A stretch of DNA of 64,000 bases. Origin: Microbacterium telephonicum. GTDB lineage: Bacteria > Actinomycetota > Actinomycetes > Actinomycetales > Microbacteriaceae. Shown here piece by piece: positions 7,208-16,870 of this stretch (its first letter is position 1; every line of letters begins with the position of its first letter). The position numbers and the translations under genes are program-made. Below the pieces are notes generated by a model. That model was not told the origin of the DNA. It saw only the letters and a program-made list of their open reading frames with translations, and did not search any database. The stretch spans positions 127,259 to 191,258 of the forward strand of contig NZ_RCDB01000003.1 in NCBI RefSeq assembly GCF_003651225.1, written 5' to 3'.

Positions 7208-8167
7208 GTGCACCATGCGACACGCACCGCCCTCACCGCGCTCGGCGTGGTGGGGGCGGTCGGCGCGGGGTGCGCGGTGTGGGGCGTCGGGATCGAGCGG
7301 TTCCTGTTCACGCTGCGCCGCCACGACCTCGCCGTCCTCCCCGCCGGCTCCCCCAGCCTGACGCTGCTGCACCTGTCCGACGCACACATGGCGCCGTGGC
7401 AGCACCGCAAACAGGAGTGGATCGCGCGGATCGCCGAGCACGTGCAACCCGACCTCGTCGTGAACACCGGCGACAACCTGGGGCACCCCGAGGGCCTCGT
7501 CGGCATCCGCGCCGCCTTCGCCCCGCTGCGCGGCGTGCCCGGTGTCTTCGTGCACGGCTCCAACGACGTCGTGGGCCCCTCGGCCCGCAACCCGCTGCGG
7601 TACTTCCAGGGGCCGTCGGCGCGTCCCAAGCGCGGCGACGTGCTCGACACCGCCGCGATGAACTCTTACTTCACCGACGAGCTCGGCTGGGCCGACATCA
7701 ACAATGCCGCGACGCGCCTCGGCGTCGCCGGGCTCACGCTCGACACGTTCGGCGTGTCCGACGCGCACCGGGACTGGGACGACCTCGACGCGCTGCCGTC
7801 CGCGATCGATCGGATGCGGCGCGGCACGTGGTGGCGCGGCGCCCCCGCGGCGGCGCTGACGCTCGGCGTCACCCATGCGCCGTACCGTCGCGTGCTCGAC
7901 CGGTTCACCGAGCTCGGCGCCGATGTGCTCATCGCCGGGCACACGCACGGCGGCCAGGTGCGCGTCCCGTTCAGCCGCTCCGCCCTCGTCGCCAACTGCG
8001 ACATCCCGCTCGACCAAGCGCGCGGCCTGTCGACGTGGGAGCACGACGCGCGCCGCGTCCCACTGAACGTCAGCGCCGGTCTCGGCCACTCGATCTACGC
8101 GCCGGTGCGCTTCGGATGCCGCCCCGAGGCGAGCGTGCTGACCCTGCATCCGGTCGCCGCGGCGTGA
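7208..8167 (+). CDS. Metallophosphoesterase, membrane-anchored
   Basis: This 319-residue calcineurin-like phosphoesterase has an N-terminal hydrophobic segment (ALTALGVVGAVGAGCAVWGV) as anchor. The metal-site motifs appear in order: HLSDAHM, NTGDNLG, GSNDVVG, VTHAPY and AGHTHGGQ. The GTG at 7208 is 2 bp after the PBP stop codon, so the two genes are surely cotranscribed. The family (YkuE/Rv3683-like) may act on lipid or nucleotide phosphates at the membrane. The pairing with a class A PBP is conserved in actinobacteria and suggests an envelope role; the substrate is not known. Confidence 0.85.
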   Translation: MHHATRTALTALGVVGAVGAGCAVWGVGIERFLFTLRRHDLAVLPAGSPSLTLLHLSDAHMAPWQHRKQEWIARIAEHVQPDLVVNTGDNLGHPEGLVGIRAAFAPLRGVPGVFVHGSNDVVGPSARNPLRYFQGPSARPKRGDVLDTAAMNSYFTDELGWADINNAATRLGVAGLTLDTFGVSDAHRDWDDLDALPSAIDRMRRGTWWRGAPAAALTLGVTHAPYRRVLDRFTELGADVLIAGHTHGGQVRVPFSRSALVANCDIPLDQARGLSTWEHDARRVPLNVSAGLGHSIYAPVRFGCRPEASVLTLHPVAAA

Positions 8168-8202
8168 CCCCGCCCCGATTCGGTTCTGCGGCGCCGACAG
8201 GG

Positions 8203-8208
8203 TAGACT
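8203..8208 (+). promoter_or_regulatory. -10 box of tRNA-Pro
   Basis: TAGACT lies 14 bp upstream of the mature tRNA 5' end, giving a start near 8215. Confidence 0.55.
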
Positions 8209-8222
8209 CATGGGGTTGTCTC

Positions 8223-8296
<74 letters not shown>

Positions 8297-8300
8297 CAAC

Positions 8301-8332
8301 CGAGAGGCTCCACCCGCGGGTGGAGCCTCTCG
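8301..8332 (+). terminator. Terminator after tRNA-Pro
   Basis: Perfect 15-bp arms (CGAGAGGCTCCACCC and its complement) surround a 2-base loop, 4 bp after the tRNA. Confidence 0.85.
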
Positions 8333-8359
8333 CATATCCCCCGCAGAACCGGAGATCGC

Positions 8360-9127
8360 ATGACCGCGCCCCGTCTCGTCGCCTTCGACCTCGACGACAC
8401 CCTCGCCCCCTCGAAGAGCCCGATCGACGCCCGGATGGGCGCCTTGCTGGTGGCCCTCGCCGAGCGCGTCGAGGTCGCCATCATCTCGGGCGGCCAGCTG
8501 CAGCAGTTCCAGATGCAGGTCGTCGAGCGGCTGCCGGAGGGGACCGATACCGGCCTCCTGGACCGCTTCCACCTCATGCCCACGTGCGGCACGCAGTACT
8601 ACCGCCTCAACGCCGACGGTGCGCAGACGGTGTACGCCCACGCACTCACCGACGACGAGAAGCAGCGCGCCCTGACCGCCGTCGAAGAGGAGGCTCGCCG
8701 CCTCGACCTGTGGGAGGCGCAGACCTGGGGCCCCATCCTCGAAGACCGCGGCTCGCAGATCACCTTCTCCGCGCTCGGCCAGGCGGCGCCGGTCGCCGCC
8801 AAGACCGCGTGGGATCCGACGGGCGCGAAGAAGAACGCGCTGCGCGACGCCGTCGCCGCCCGCATCCCCGACCTCGAGGTGCGCTCCGGCGGATCCACGT
8901 CGGTCGACATCACGCGGCAGGGCATCGACAAGGCCTACGGCATGCGTCAGCTCGCCGACCAGACGGGCATCGCCCTCGACGACATGCTGTTCGTCGGCGA
9001 CCGACTCGACGAGCACGGCAACGACTACCCGGTGCTCGCGATGGGCGTCACCTGCCATGCCGTCGAGGGCTGGGAAGACACCGCCGGGTACCTCGACGCG
9101 CTCATCCCGACGCTGCCCACGCGCTGA
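8360..9127 (+). CDS. HAD-IIB family phosphatase (PMM-like)
   Basis: This 255-residue HAD hydrolase has motif I FDLDDTLAP near residue 10, motif II IISGG, a GAKKNALRDAV lysine region, and motif IV VGDRLDEHGND. The stretch GGSTSVDITRQGIDKAYGM resembles eukaryotic-type phosphomannomutases of the HAD-IIB group, so a sugar phosphate is the likely substrate. Mutase versus phosphatase activity cannot be settled from sequence. GGAG precedes the ATG. It stands alone between the tRNA-Pro terminator and the convergent lldD gene. Confidence 0.8.
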   Translation: MTAPRLVAFDLDDTLAPSKSPIDARMGALLVALAERVEVAIISGGQLQQFQMQVVERLPEGTDTGLLDRFHLMPTCGTQYYRLNADGAQTVYAHALTDDEKQRALTAVEEEARRLDLWEAQTWGPILEDRGSQITFSALGQAAPVAAKTAWDPTGAKKNALRDAVAARIPDLEVRSGGSTSVDITRQGIDKAYGMRQLADQTGIALDDMLFVGDRLDEHGNDYPVLAMGVTCHAVEGWEDTAGYLDALIPTLPTR

Positions 9128-9158
9128 GCGCGGACGGCGTCGGAGACCGCCTACCGGC

Positions 9159-10430
9159 TCAGGCCTTCGCCCGGGCGGGCGCGCGACGCGCCGCCGGCCG
9201 CGCGATCGGCGCGAGGCGCTGCAGCTGCGTGACGTGACGCGGCTCGAGCTCGGCCAGCGACGAGACGCCCAGCAGCGCCATGGTGCGCTCGATCTCGGTG
9301 CGCAGGATGGTGATCGTGCGGTCGACCCCGCGGCGCCCGCCGGCCATGAGGCCGTACAGGTAGGCGCGGCCGATGAGCGTGAACTTCGCCCCCAGCGCGA
9401 CGGAGGCGACGATGTCGGCGCCGTTCATGATGCCGGTGTCGACCATGATCGTCGCGTCCTTGCCGACTTCGCGCACGACCTGCGGCAGCAGGTGGAACGG
9501 GATCGGCGCACGGTCGAGCTGTCGTCCGCCGTGGTTGGACAGCACGATGCCGTCGACGCCCAGGTCGATGAGCCGCTTGCTGTCGACGACGTTCTGCACG
9601 CCCTTGACGACGATCTTCCCCGGCCACATCGAGCGGATGATCTCGAGGTCCTCGTAGCTGATCGTCGGGTCCATCGCGGCGTTGAGCAGCTCTCCCACGG
9701 TGCCGCCCGTCGTCGTCAGCGACGCGAACTCCAGCTTGGGGGTCGTGAGGAAGTCGATCCACCACCAGGGGCGCGGGATCGCGTTGACGATCGTGCCGAC
9801 GGTCAGCTGCGGCGGGATGGAGAAGCCGTTGCGCTTGTCGCGCAGGCGGGCGCCGGCGATCGGGGTGTCGACGGTGAACATGAGCGTGTCGAATCCGGCA
9901 TCCGCGGCCCGCGTCACGAGCCCGTAGGACACCTCGCGCTCGCGCATCACGTACAGCTGGAACCAGTTGCGGCCGTGGGGGTTGGCGGCGCGCACGTTCT
10001 CGATCGAGGTCGTGCCCAGCGTCGACAGGGTGAACGGGATGCCGGCCGCCGCCGCCGCGCCCGCTCCGGCGACCTCGCCCTCGGTCTGCATGAGCCGCGT
10101 GAAGCCGGTCGGCGCGATGCCGAACGGCAGCGCCGAGGGTCCGCCGAGGATCTGCGTGGAGGTGTCGACGTGGGCGGCGGGGCGGAGGATGTCGGGGTGG
10201 AACTCGACGTCTTCGAACGCCTGCCGGGCCCGCGCCAACGAGATCTCGCCCTCCGCCGCGCCGTCGGTGTAGTCGAACGCCGCCTTCGGGGTGCGGCGTT
10301 TGGCGATCGTCCGCAGGTCGGCGATCGTCAGCGCGGACTCGAGCCGCCGCTTCGTGGCGTCGAGTTCGGGCTTCTTGAACTGCATCAGCTCGAGCAGCTC
10401 GCCGATCTTGGGGAGTTGACGCTGGACCAT
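9159..10430 (-). CDS. lldD: FMN-dependent alpha-hydroxy-acid (L-lactate) dehydrogenase
   Basis: This 423-residue protein is of the LldD/glycolate oxidase family, which oxidises L-lactate to pyruvate with FMN and feeds electrons to quinone. Signature segments include [12 protein letters not shown], the catalytic [10 protein letters not shown] loop, [21 protein letters not shown] and LIGRAYLYG. The C-terminal 25 residues are a basic Ala/Arg tail. The ATG follows the stop of a FadR-type GntR gene by 11 bp, so regulator and enzyme form one operon. The substrate could be another 2-hydroxy acid, but a GntR-lldD pair makes lactate most likely. Confidence 0.88.
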   Translation of the reverse strand: MVQRQLPKIGELLELMQFKKPELDATKRRLESALTIADLRTIAKRRTPKAAFDYTDGAAEGEISLARARQAFEDVEFHPDILRPAAHVDTSTQILGGPSALPFGIAPTGFTRLMQTEGEVAGAGAAAAAGIPFTLSTLGTTSIENVRAANPHGRNWFQLYVMREREVSYGLVTRAADAGFDTLMFTVDTPIAGARLRDKRNGFSIPPQLTVGTIVNAIPRPWWWIDFLTTPKLEFASLTTTGGTVGELLNAAMDPTISYEDLEIIRSMWPGKIVVKGVQNVVDSKRLIDLGVDGIVLSNHGGRQLDRAPIPFHLLPQVVREVGKDATIMVDTGIMNGADIVASVALGAKFTLIGRAYLYGLMAGGRRGVDRTITILRTEIERTMALLGVSSLAELEPRHVTQLQRLAPIARPAARRAPARAKA

Positions 10431-10441
10431 GCGGGGGTTCC

Positions 10442-11164
10442 TCAATTCTGTGCGGCGGGGTCTGCCAGACCCGCGTCGCGGTAGTAGCCGGAGATGTGCT
10501 CGCGCACGAGTTCGCGGGCGCGCTCGACGTCGCCCGCCTCGATCGCGTCGATCACCTCGTGGTGCTCGTGGCGCAGGCGCCGCGCCGTGCCGTCCCAGTC
10601 GGGGATGTTCGCCGCGCCGGTGCGGACGTAGCCGTCGATCGTGGGACGCAGCCCCGCCATCGTCGCGGCGACCACGATGTTGCCGGCGGCATCCGTCAGG
10701 CGCAGGTGGAACTGGGCGTCGAGGGCCAGGAAGTCCTCGACGGAGAGGCCCTCGGCGTCCATCGCGGCCAGCGTCGCCCGGGCGTCGGCGAGGGCCGGCG
10801 CGTCGGCGGCCGCGAGGTGGCTCACGGCCCACTCCTCCAGCAGCAGTCGCGTCTCGTACACGTCGGGGACGGGGAAGCCCTGCGCCGCCACCTGCAGGCG
10901 CAACAGCTGCGCGAGCCCGCCGTGGGGCGTCGCGACGATGATGGCACCGGAGGTCGGGCCCGACCCGGTCGCCGTGCGGATGAGGCCCATGACCTCGAGC
11001 ACGCGGAGCGCTTCACGGACGCTGGAGCGCCCCACCCCGAGGGTGGCGGCGAGCTCGCGCTCGGGCTGCAGCCGGTCTCCGGGGCCCAGGCGCCCCTCCA
11101 GCAGGTCCGACTCGATCTTCTCGAGCACGACGCGCCATGCGCGCGGGGTCGCGGTTTCCGCCAT
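10442..11164 (-). CDS. FadR-subfamily GntR regulator of lactate operon
   Basis: This 240-residue regulator has an N-terminal winged helix ([30 protein letters not shown]) and an all-helical FCD ligand domain with DAQFHLRL and [11 protein letters not shown]. The start at 11164 is chosen over an in-frame ATG at 11191 because GAGAGGA sits just before it. Two TGGTC-N2-ACC-type half-palindromes lie upstream at 11178-11211. The location ahead of lldD implies lactate-responsive autorepression, as in LldR systems. Confidence 0.85.
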   Translation of the reverse strand: MAETATPRAWRVVLEKIESDLLEGRLGPGDRLQPERELAATLGVGRSSVREALRVLEVMGLIRTATGSGPTSGAIIVATPHGGLAQLLRLQVAAQGFPVPDVYETRLLLEEWAVSHLAAADAPALADARATLAAMDAEGLSVEDFLALDAQFHLRLTDAAGNIVVAATMAGLRPTIDGYVRTGAANIPDWDGTARRLRHEHHEVIDAIEAGDVERARELVREHISGYYRDAGLADPAAQN

Positions 11165-11177
11165 CGGGTTCCTCTCG

Positions 11178-11211
11178 GTGTCAGACCACATTAACTCCGG
11201 TGGTCAGACCT
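11178..11211. promoter_or_regulatory. Tandem FadR/LldR-type operators
   Basis: TGGTCAGACCT at 11201-11211 matches the FadR-type consensus TGGTCnnACCA except at the last base. A second, weaker site, GTGTCAGACCA, is at 11178-11188, 23 bp away centre to centre (about two turns). Both lie upstream of the GntR gene start at 11164. Confidence 0.65.
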
Positions 11212-11232
11212 TGCAAACCCGGCAGGGCGGTG

Positions 11233-11832
11233 TTACGCCAGACGTCCGCCCGACTCGCGCAGGTAGCACTCCGCGCACATCGACTCGTACGTCACCTTGT
11301 CGGCCGCGAGCTCGTCGATCGCGACCTGGTCGCCGTCGAACACGAAGCGCCCTCCGACCAGCCGCGCGTTGAACAGCGCCTTGCGCCCGCAGCGGCAGAT
11401 GGTCTTCAGCTCCTCGAGGCTGTGGGCGAGCTCGAGCAGGCGCGCCGACCCGGGGAAGGCACGGGTCTGGAAATCGGTGCGGATGCCGTAGGCGAGCACC
11501 GGAATGCCGTCGTCCACGACGATCCGCAGCAGGTCGTCGACCTGGTGCGGCTGCAGGAACTGGGCCTCGTCGATCAGCAGGCAGGCGAGGTTCGGCACTC
11601 GGGCGCGGTGCTCGGCGAACAGGGCGCGCAGATCGTCGCCTGCCGCAATGAGGAAGTCGACCGGACGCGAGACCCCCAGCCGGCTCGCGATCTGGTCGGC
11701 GCCCTTCGTGTCGATCTCCGGCTTGGCCAGCAGCACGTGCTGGCCGCGCTCCTCGTAGTTGTAGGCGGCCTGCAGCAGCGCCGTCGACTTGCCCGAGTTC
11801 ATCGCGCCGTAGCGGAAGTAGAGCTTCGCCAC
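11233..11832 (-). CDS. tdk: Thymidine kinase
   Basis: This 199-residue type II thymidine kinase phosphorylates thymidine for the salvage of dTMP. The P-loop GAMNSGKS is at residues 9-16, LIDEAQF at 87-93 and the lasso region includes AYGIRTDFQTRAFPGS. Two Cys pairs (CRCG and CAEC) form the structural zinc site. The gene starts 15 bp after the mqo stop codon and is probably cotranscribed with it. Confidence 0.95.
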   Translation of the reverse strand: MAKLYFRYGAMNSGKSTALLQAAYNYEERGQHVLLAKPEIDTKGADQIASRLGVSRPVDFLIAAGDDLRALFAEHRARVPNLACLLIDEAQFLQPHQVDDLLRIVVDDGIPVLAYGIRTDFQTRAFPGSARLLELAHSLEELKTICRCGRKALFNARLVGGRFVFDGDQVAIDELAADKVTYESMCAECYLRESGGRLA

Positions 11833-11847
11833 CGTCGGTCCCCCGCG

Positions 11848-13323
11848 TCAGCGCGCGATCGAGAGCACGTCGGCGGTGCGCGTCATCGACGCGTCGGCCG
11901 CGGCCGCATCCGGGTTCAGCGTCGTTCCGTAGCTCGGGATGAGCCCCCGCAGCGTCGGCTCCCACGCGGCCATCCGGTCGGGGAAGCACGTCTTGAGCAG
12001 TCCCAGCATGATCGACGCCGCCGTCGAGGCGCCCGGCGAGGCGCCCAGCAGACCGGCGATCGTGCCGTCCTCGGAGGTGACGACCTCGGTGCCGAACTGC
12101 AGCACGCCACCCTTCTCGGGGTCGCGCTTCATCACCTGCGCGCGCTGGCCGGCCTGGATGAGCTCCCAGTCCTCGTCCTTCGCGGTCGGCATGAACACGC
12201 GCAACGAGTCGACCTTCTTGCGGTGGGTCTTCGTGAGCTCGCCGACGAGGTACTTCACGAGGTCGACGTTGGTGACGGCGACCTTGAGCATGGGGCCGAT
12301 GTTGCCGGGGCGCACCTGCGCGACGATGTCGGTGATGCGGCCGGTCTTGAGGAATTTGGGGCTGAACGTCGCGAACGGACCGAACAGCAGCGAGGTCTCC
12401 CCGTCGACGACACGCGTGTCGAGGTGGGGCACCGACATCGGCGGCGCCCCGACGGAGGCCTGCGAATACACCTTCGCCTTGTGCTGGGCGACGACGGCAG
12501 GGTTGGTCGTCTTCAGGAACTGGCCGCCGATCGGGAACACGCCGTACCCGGCGATCTCCGGGATGCCCGAGGACTGCAGCAGCTTGATCGCCCACCCGCC
12601 GGCGCCGACGAAGACGAAGCGGGAGCGGATCGCGCCGGGCGTGCGCCCCAGCGTACGCCGGTACGAGATCTTCCAGGTGCCGTCGTCCTGCTTGCGCAGG
12701 CGCCGCACCTCGGTGTTGGTGCGCACGTCGACGCCCTGCGCGACCAGGTGGTCGAGCATCTGCCGCGTGAGCGCGCCGAAGTCGACGTCGGTGCCGGCCG
12801 GCACGCGCGTCGCGGCGAACGGCTCCCCCGCGCGGCGCTGCTTCATCAGTAGCGGCGCCCACTGGTGGATGACGCGCGAGTCCTCGGAGTATTCGATGCC
12901 CTCGAACAGCGGCTGGTCCTTGAGCGCCTCGTAGCGCTTCTTGAGGTAGGCGACGTCCTTCTCACCGCGCACGAACGTCATGTGCGGCGCGGTGTTGATG
13001 AAGGAGCTGGGCTCGTCGAGCACGCCGCGCTCGACGAGCGAGGACCACAGCTGACGGCTCTGCTGGAACTGCTCGTTGATGGCGATCGCCTTCGCCGGAT
13101 CGACCGAGCCGTCGGCCGCCTCGGGCATGTAGTTGAGCTCGCACAGCGCCGCGTGACCGGTGCCGGCATTGTTCCACGCGTTGGAGGACTCCTGGGCGAC
13201 GTCGCTCAGCCGCTCGAGCACGAGAATCTTCCAGTCCGGCTGCAGCTGCGTGAGGAGGGTCCCGAGGGTGGCGCTCATGATGCCGCCGCCGATGAGGACC
13301 GCGTCGTACGTCTGGGTGGTCAC
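11848..13323 (-). CDS. mqo: Malate:quinone oxidoreductase
   Basis: This 491-residue FAD enzyme is peripheral to the membrane, oxidises malate to oxaloacetate and reduces quinone in the TCA cycle. It starts VTTQTYDAVLIGGGIMSATLGTLL with the dinucleotide-binding GGGIMSATL. Further hallmarks are SSNAWNNAGTGHAALCELNY and, near the C-terminus, GLLGASPGASTAASIMLGLL. The GTG start at 13323 follows TAGACT by 8 nt with no ribosome-binding site, so the message is probably leaderless. tdk follows 15 bp downstream. Confidence 0.93.
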   Translation of the reverse strand: MTTQTYDAVLIGGGIMSATLGTLLTQLQPDWKILVLERLSDVAQESSNAWNNAGTGHAALCELNYMPEAADGSVDPAKAIAINEQFQQSRQLWSSLVERGVLDEPSSFINTAPHMTFVRGEKDVAYLKKRYEALKDQPLFEGIEYSEDSRVIHQWAPLLMKQRRAGEPFAATRVPAGTDVDFGALTRQMLDHLVAQGVDVRTNTEVRRLRKQDDGTWKISYRRTLGRTPGAIRSRFVFVGAGGWAIKLLQSSGIPEIAGYGVFPIGGQFLKTTNPAVVAQHKAKVYSQASVGAPPMSVPHLDTRVVDGETSLLFGPFATFSPKFLKTGRITDIVAQVRPGNIGPMLKVAVTNVDLVKYLVGELTKTHRKKVDSLRVFMPTAKDEDWELIQAGQRAQVMKRDPEKGGVLQFGTEVVTSEDGTIAGLLGASPGASTAASIMLGLLKTCFPDRMAAWEPTLRGLIPSYGTTLNPDAAAADASMTRTADVLSIAR

Positions 13324-13331
13324 GATGGTCC

Positions 13332-13337
13332 AGTCTA
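13332..13337 (-). promoter_or_regulatory. -10 box of mqo, leaderless type
   Basis: TAGACT on the minus strand ends 8 nt before the GTG start codon. Confidence 0.5.
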
Positions 13338-13433
13338 GGCCGGGAAAACCCGTGTCCCGTCCGTCCGGCGCCGCGCGCACCGGCAAGGATCGCGGTTCTT
13401 GCCCGGCTGTCAACCACGCCCCCCGCGCTGCGC

Positions 13434-14561
<1,128 letters not shown>

Positions 14562-14620
14562 CTACCGGCCGCGCGCGCCGGGGGCGACGCGGTGTGACGC
14601 GCCGCGGCACCCGCCGTGCC

Positions 14621-15517
14621 TCAGGCCCACAGTCGCAGCTTGGCGGGGTTGCGCATGATCCAGACATCGGTGATGCGCGCGTCGGCGTCCGCCTCGCCGG
14701 AGACGCCCACAGTGACGACACCCAGCAGCGCGTCGCCGTCGCGGATCGCGACACCCGCGCCGTCGCCGGTGACGACGGGTTCGAGGCGCGCGGTCGGGTT
14801 CTTGCGTGCGAGCCCCAGCAGGAAGCGCGCCACGGCATCCGCGCCGTGCACCGGGCGACGGGCGGCCGAGACGACACCGCCGCCATCCGAGCGCAGCACG
14901 GCATCGGGGTCGAGCGCGGCCACGACGGCGGCGAGCTCCCCCGTCGCGCAGGCCGCCACGAAGGCGGCGACGAGTGTGTCGTGACGTTCGCGGGCCGCCG
15001 CGCGGCGGCGGCCGTCGCGCACGCGGCGGCGGGCGGACGAGGCGAGCTGGCGGCATGCCGCCGCCGAGCGGCCGATCACCGCCGCGATCTCGTCGAAGGA
15101 CACCGCGAACACGTCGTGCAGCACGAAGACCACGCGTTCGGCGGGGGTGAGGGTCTCGAGCACGAGCAGCAGCGCGGTCGAGACGGCCTCGGATCTCTCG
15201 ACCCGCTCGTAGGGATCGAGCGCGGCGTGGGCCACCGACGAGTCGGCGGGGACGGGCTCCGGCAGCCATTCCCCCACATACCTCTCGCGACGCGCCCGCG
15301 CCGACCCCAGCACGTCGAGGCAGATCCGACCGGTGACACGCGTCAACCACGCACCGGGCGAGCGGATGTCGGCGCGATCGGCATCCGGCAGCCGCATCCA
15401 TCGCACGTACGTCTCCTGCACGGCGTCCTCGGCGTCGGCGAGGGTCCCCAGCATGCCGAAGGCTACCGCAGTCAGCGCCGCGCGGTGGGTCTCGAGGGGG
15501 TCCATCCCGACGAACAT
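14621..15517 (-). CDS. ECF41-type RNA polymerase sigma factor with SnoaL domain
   Basis: This 298-residue sigma factor has sigma-2 (residues about 15-75, with AEDAVQETYVRWM), sigma-4 (about 120-180, LTPAERVVFVLHDVFAVSFDEIA) and a fused C-terminal SnoaL-like domain. The domain carries the ECF41 marks: SDGGG near 221 and NPAKL near 291, close to the family DGGGR and NPDKL motifs. In this group the C-terminal domain replaces an anti-sigma factor. It diverges from an SDR gene, the usual ECF41 target class. A second start at 15505 (MDPLETH) is possible and would not overlap the -35 box of the divergent promoter. Confidence 0.9.
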   Translation of the reverse strand: MFVGMDPLETHRAALTAVAFGMLGTLADAEDAVQETYVRWMRLPDADRADIRSPGAWLTRVTGRICLDVLGSARARRERYVGEWLPEPVPADSSVAHAALDPYERVERSEAVSTALLLVLETLTPAERVVFVLHDVFAVSFDEIAAVIGRSAAACRQLASSARRRVRDGRRRAAARERHDTLVAAFVAACATGELAAVVAALDPDAVLRSDGGGVVSAARRPVHGADAVARFLLGLARKNPTARLEPVVTGDGAGVAIRDGDALLGVVTVGVSGEADADARITDVWIMRNPAKLRLWA

Positions 15518-15543
15518 CTCACATTCCGCCTCGCTGCGTCGTC
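15517..15543 (+). promoter_or_regulatory. ECF41-type promoter for the SDR gene
   Basis: TCTCACA (15517-15523), a 16-bp spacer and CGTC (15540-15543) match the remembered ECF41 consensus TGTCACA-N16-CGTC with a single mismatch. It points at the gene starting at 15590 and would give a leader of about 40 nt. The -35 box overlaps the far end of the divergent sigma gene. Confidence 0.7.
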
Positions 15544-15589
15544 GAATCGGTGAGGGCGCCGACAGGCGGCGGCCGGAAGAGAGGACGTC

Positions 15590-16333
15590 ATGAGGATCGC
15601 CGTCGCAGGTGCCACCGGAACCGTCGGGAGAGAGGTCGTCACGCATGCGCGCACACGCGGGCACGACGTCGTGGAACTGGCGCGCAGCCGCGGAGTCGAC
15701 CTGGTCACCGGCGCCGGGGTCGCCGCGGCGCTGGCCGGCGCCGACACGGTGATCGACGTCGCAAGCGTCGGGACACTGAGCGCGCAGGCGTCGACGACGT
15801 TCTTCCGGGCCGCCACGGGCAACCTGCTGCGCGAGGCGCGACGGACGGGCGCGCAGCATGCCGTGCTGCTGTCGATCGTCGGGATCAACGCGAACCCGCA
15901 CGGCTACTACGCCGGCAAGGTCGCGCAGGAGGAGCTCGTCACGACCGGCCCGGTGCCCTGGACGATCGTGCGTGCGACGCAGTTCCACGAGTTCGCCGGG
16001 CAGGTCGCCGCCCAGGCGAAGGCGGGACCGCTGCAGCTGGCTCCGCGGGCGCGTGTGCAGCCGATCGCCGCCGTCGAGGTCGCCCGGCACCTCGTGGGCA
16101 TCGCCGAGAACGCGCCCATCGGTCGGGCGACCGACATCACCGGCCCCCGCGAGGAGGAGCTCGCCGAGATGGTGCGGGCGTGGGTTCGCCGACGCGGCGC
16201 GCGCGGCCCGGTGCTCGCCGTGCCGCTGCCGACGGCGCAGATGCGCGGGATGCGCCGCGGCGCGCAACTGCCCGGCGCCGACGCGCTGCGGCTCGGCCCG
16301 ACATACGCGGACTGGCTCAGCGCACGCGGGTGA
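15590..16333 (+). CDS. NAD(P)-binding SDR/NmrA-like protein, ECF41 partner
   Basis: This 247-residue atypical short-chain dehydrogenase has GATGTVGREV at residues 7-16, VIDVASVGTLSAQ, a YYAGK segment and PWTIVRATQFHEFAGQ, typical of NmrA/HSCARG-like NAD(P)-binding proteins. GAGAGG lies just before the ATG. ECF41 sigma factors are almost always linked to such COE-type proteins (carboxymuconolactone decarboxylase, oxidoreductase or epimerase). The promoter at 15517-15543 fits that control. The substrate is unknown. Confidence 0.82.
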   Translation: MRIAVAGATGTVGREVVTHARTRGHDVVELARSRGVDLVTGAGVAAALAGADTVIDVASVGTLSAQASTTFFRAATGNLLREARRTGAQHAVLLSIVGINANPHGYYAGKVAQEELVTTGPVPWTIVRATQFHEFAGQVAAQAKAGPLQLAPRARVQPIAAVEVARHLVGIAENAPIGRATDITGPREEELAEMVRAWVRRRGARGPVLAVPLPTAQMRGMRRGAQLPGADALRLGPTYADWLSARG

Positions 16334-16351
16334 GGCGGGCCCGAGCGGTCG

Positions 16352-16870
16352 TCAGCGTCCCGTGCCGGCGTAGACGACCGCTTCGGTGTCGCCGTCGAGC
16401 CCGTACGCGGTGTGCACCACGCGGGCGGCGCCGGCGAGGTCGTCGCCGCGCACGACGACCGAGATGCGGATCTCGGAGGTCGAGATCATCTCGATGTTGA
16501 CCCCCGCCGTCGACAGCGCCTCGAACAGCGTCGCCGAGACGCCCGAGTGGGTGCGCATGCCCGCTCCGACGACCGACAGCTTTCCGATCTGGTCGTCGTG
16601 GATGAGGCTCTCGAACCCGACCTCGGACTGCTCGGCCGCGAGGGCGCGCAGGGCCGACGGGGCGTCGGTCTTGGGCAGCGTGAACGAGATGTCGGTGCGG
16701 CCGGTGGCGGCGGCCGACACGTTCTGCACGATCATGTCGACGTTCGCGCCGCTCTTGGACACGATCTTGAAGATCTCGGCGGCCTTGCCCGGCACGTCCG
16801 GGACGCCGACGACCGTGATCTTGGCCTGGCTGAGGTCGGTGGCCACACCGGCGACGATCGGCTCTTCCAT
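16352..16870 (-). CDS. lysC: Aspartate kinase beta subunit (internal start)
   Basis: AAGGAGAG lies 5 bp before ATG 16868-16870 inside lysC. Translation from it gives 172 residues ([12 protein letters not shown]...) made only of the two ACT regulatory domains. Corynebacterium and Bacillus produce such a beta subunit in frame from the same gene, and it assembles with the alpha subunit as an alpha2-beta2 enzyme. The quality of this ribosome-binding site inside a coding region supports real use. Confidence 0.75.
   Translation of the reverse strand: MEEPIVAGVATDLSQAKITVVGVPDVPGKAAEIFKIVSKSGANVDMIVQNVSAAATGRTDISFTLPKTDAPSALRALAAEQSEVGFESLIHDDQIGKLSVVGAGMRTHSGVSATLFEALSTAGVNIEMISTSEIRISVVVRGDDLAGAARVVHTAYGLDGDTEAVVYAGTGR

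Noticed and set aside
4575..7223. Open frame of over 880 codons on the minus strand, opposite the PBP gene
   Set aside because: High GC leaves antisense frames open. The predicted protein is a low-complexity Arg/Ala/Val/Asp mixture without motifs, while the plus strand shows an intact PBP.
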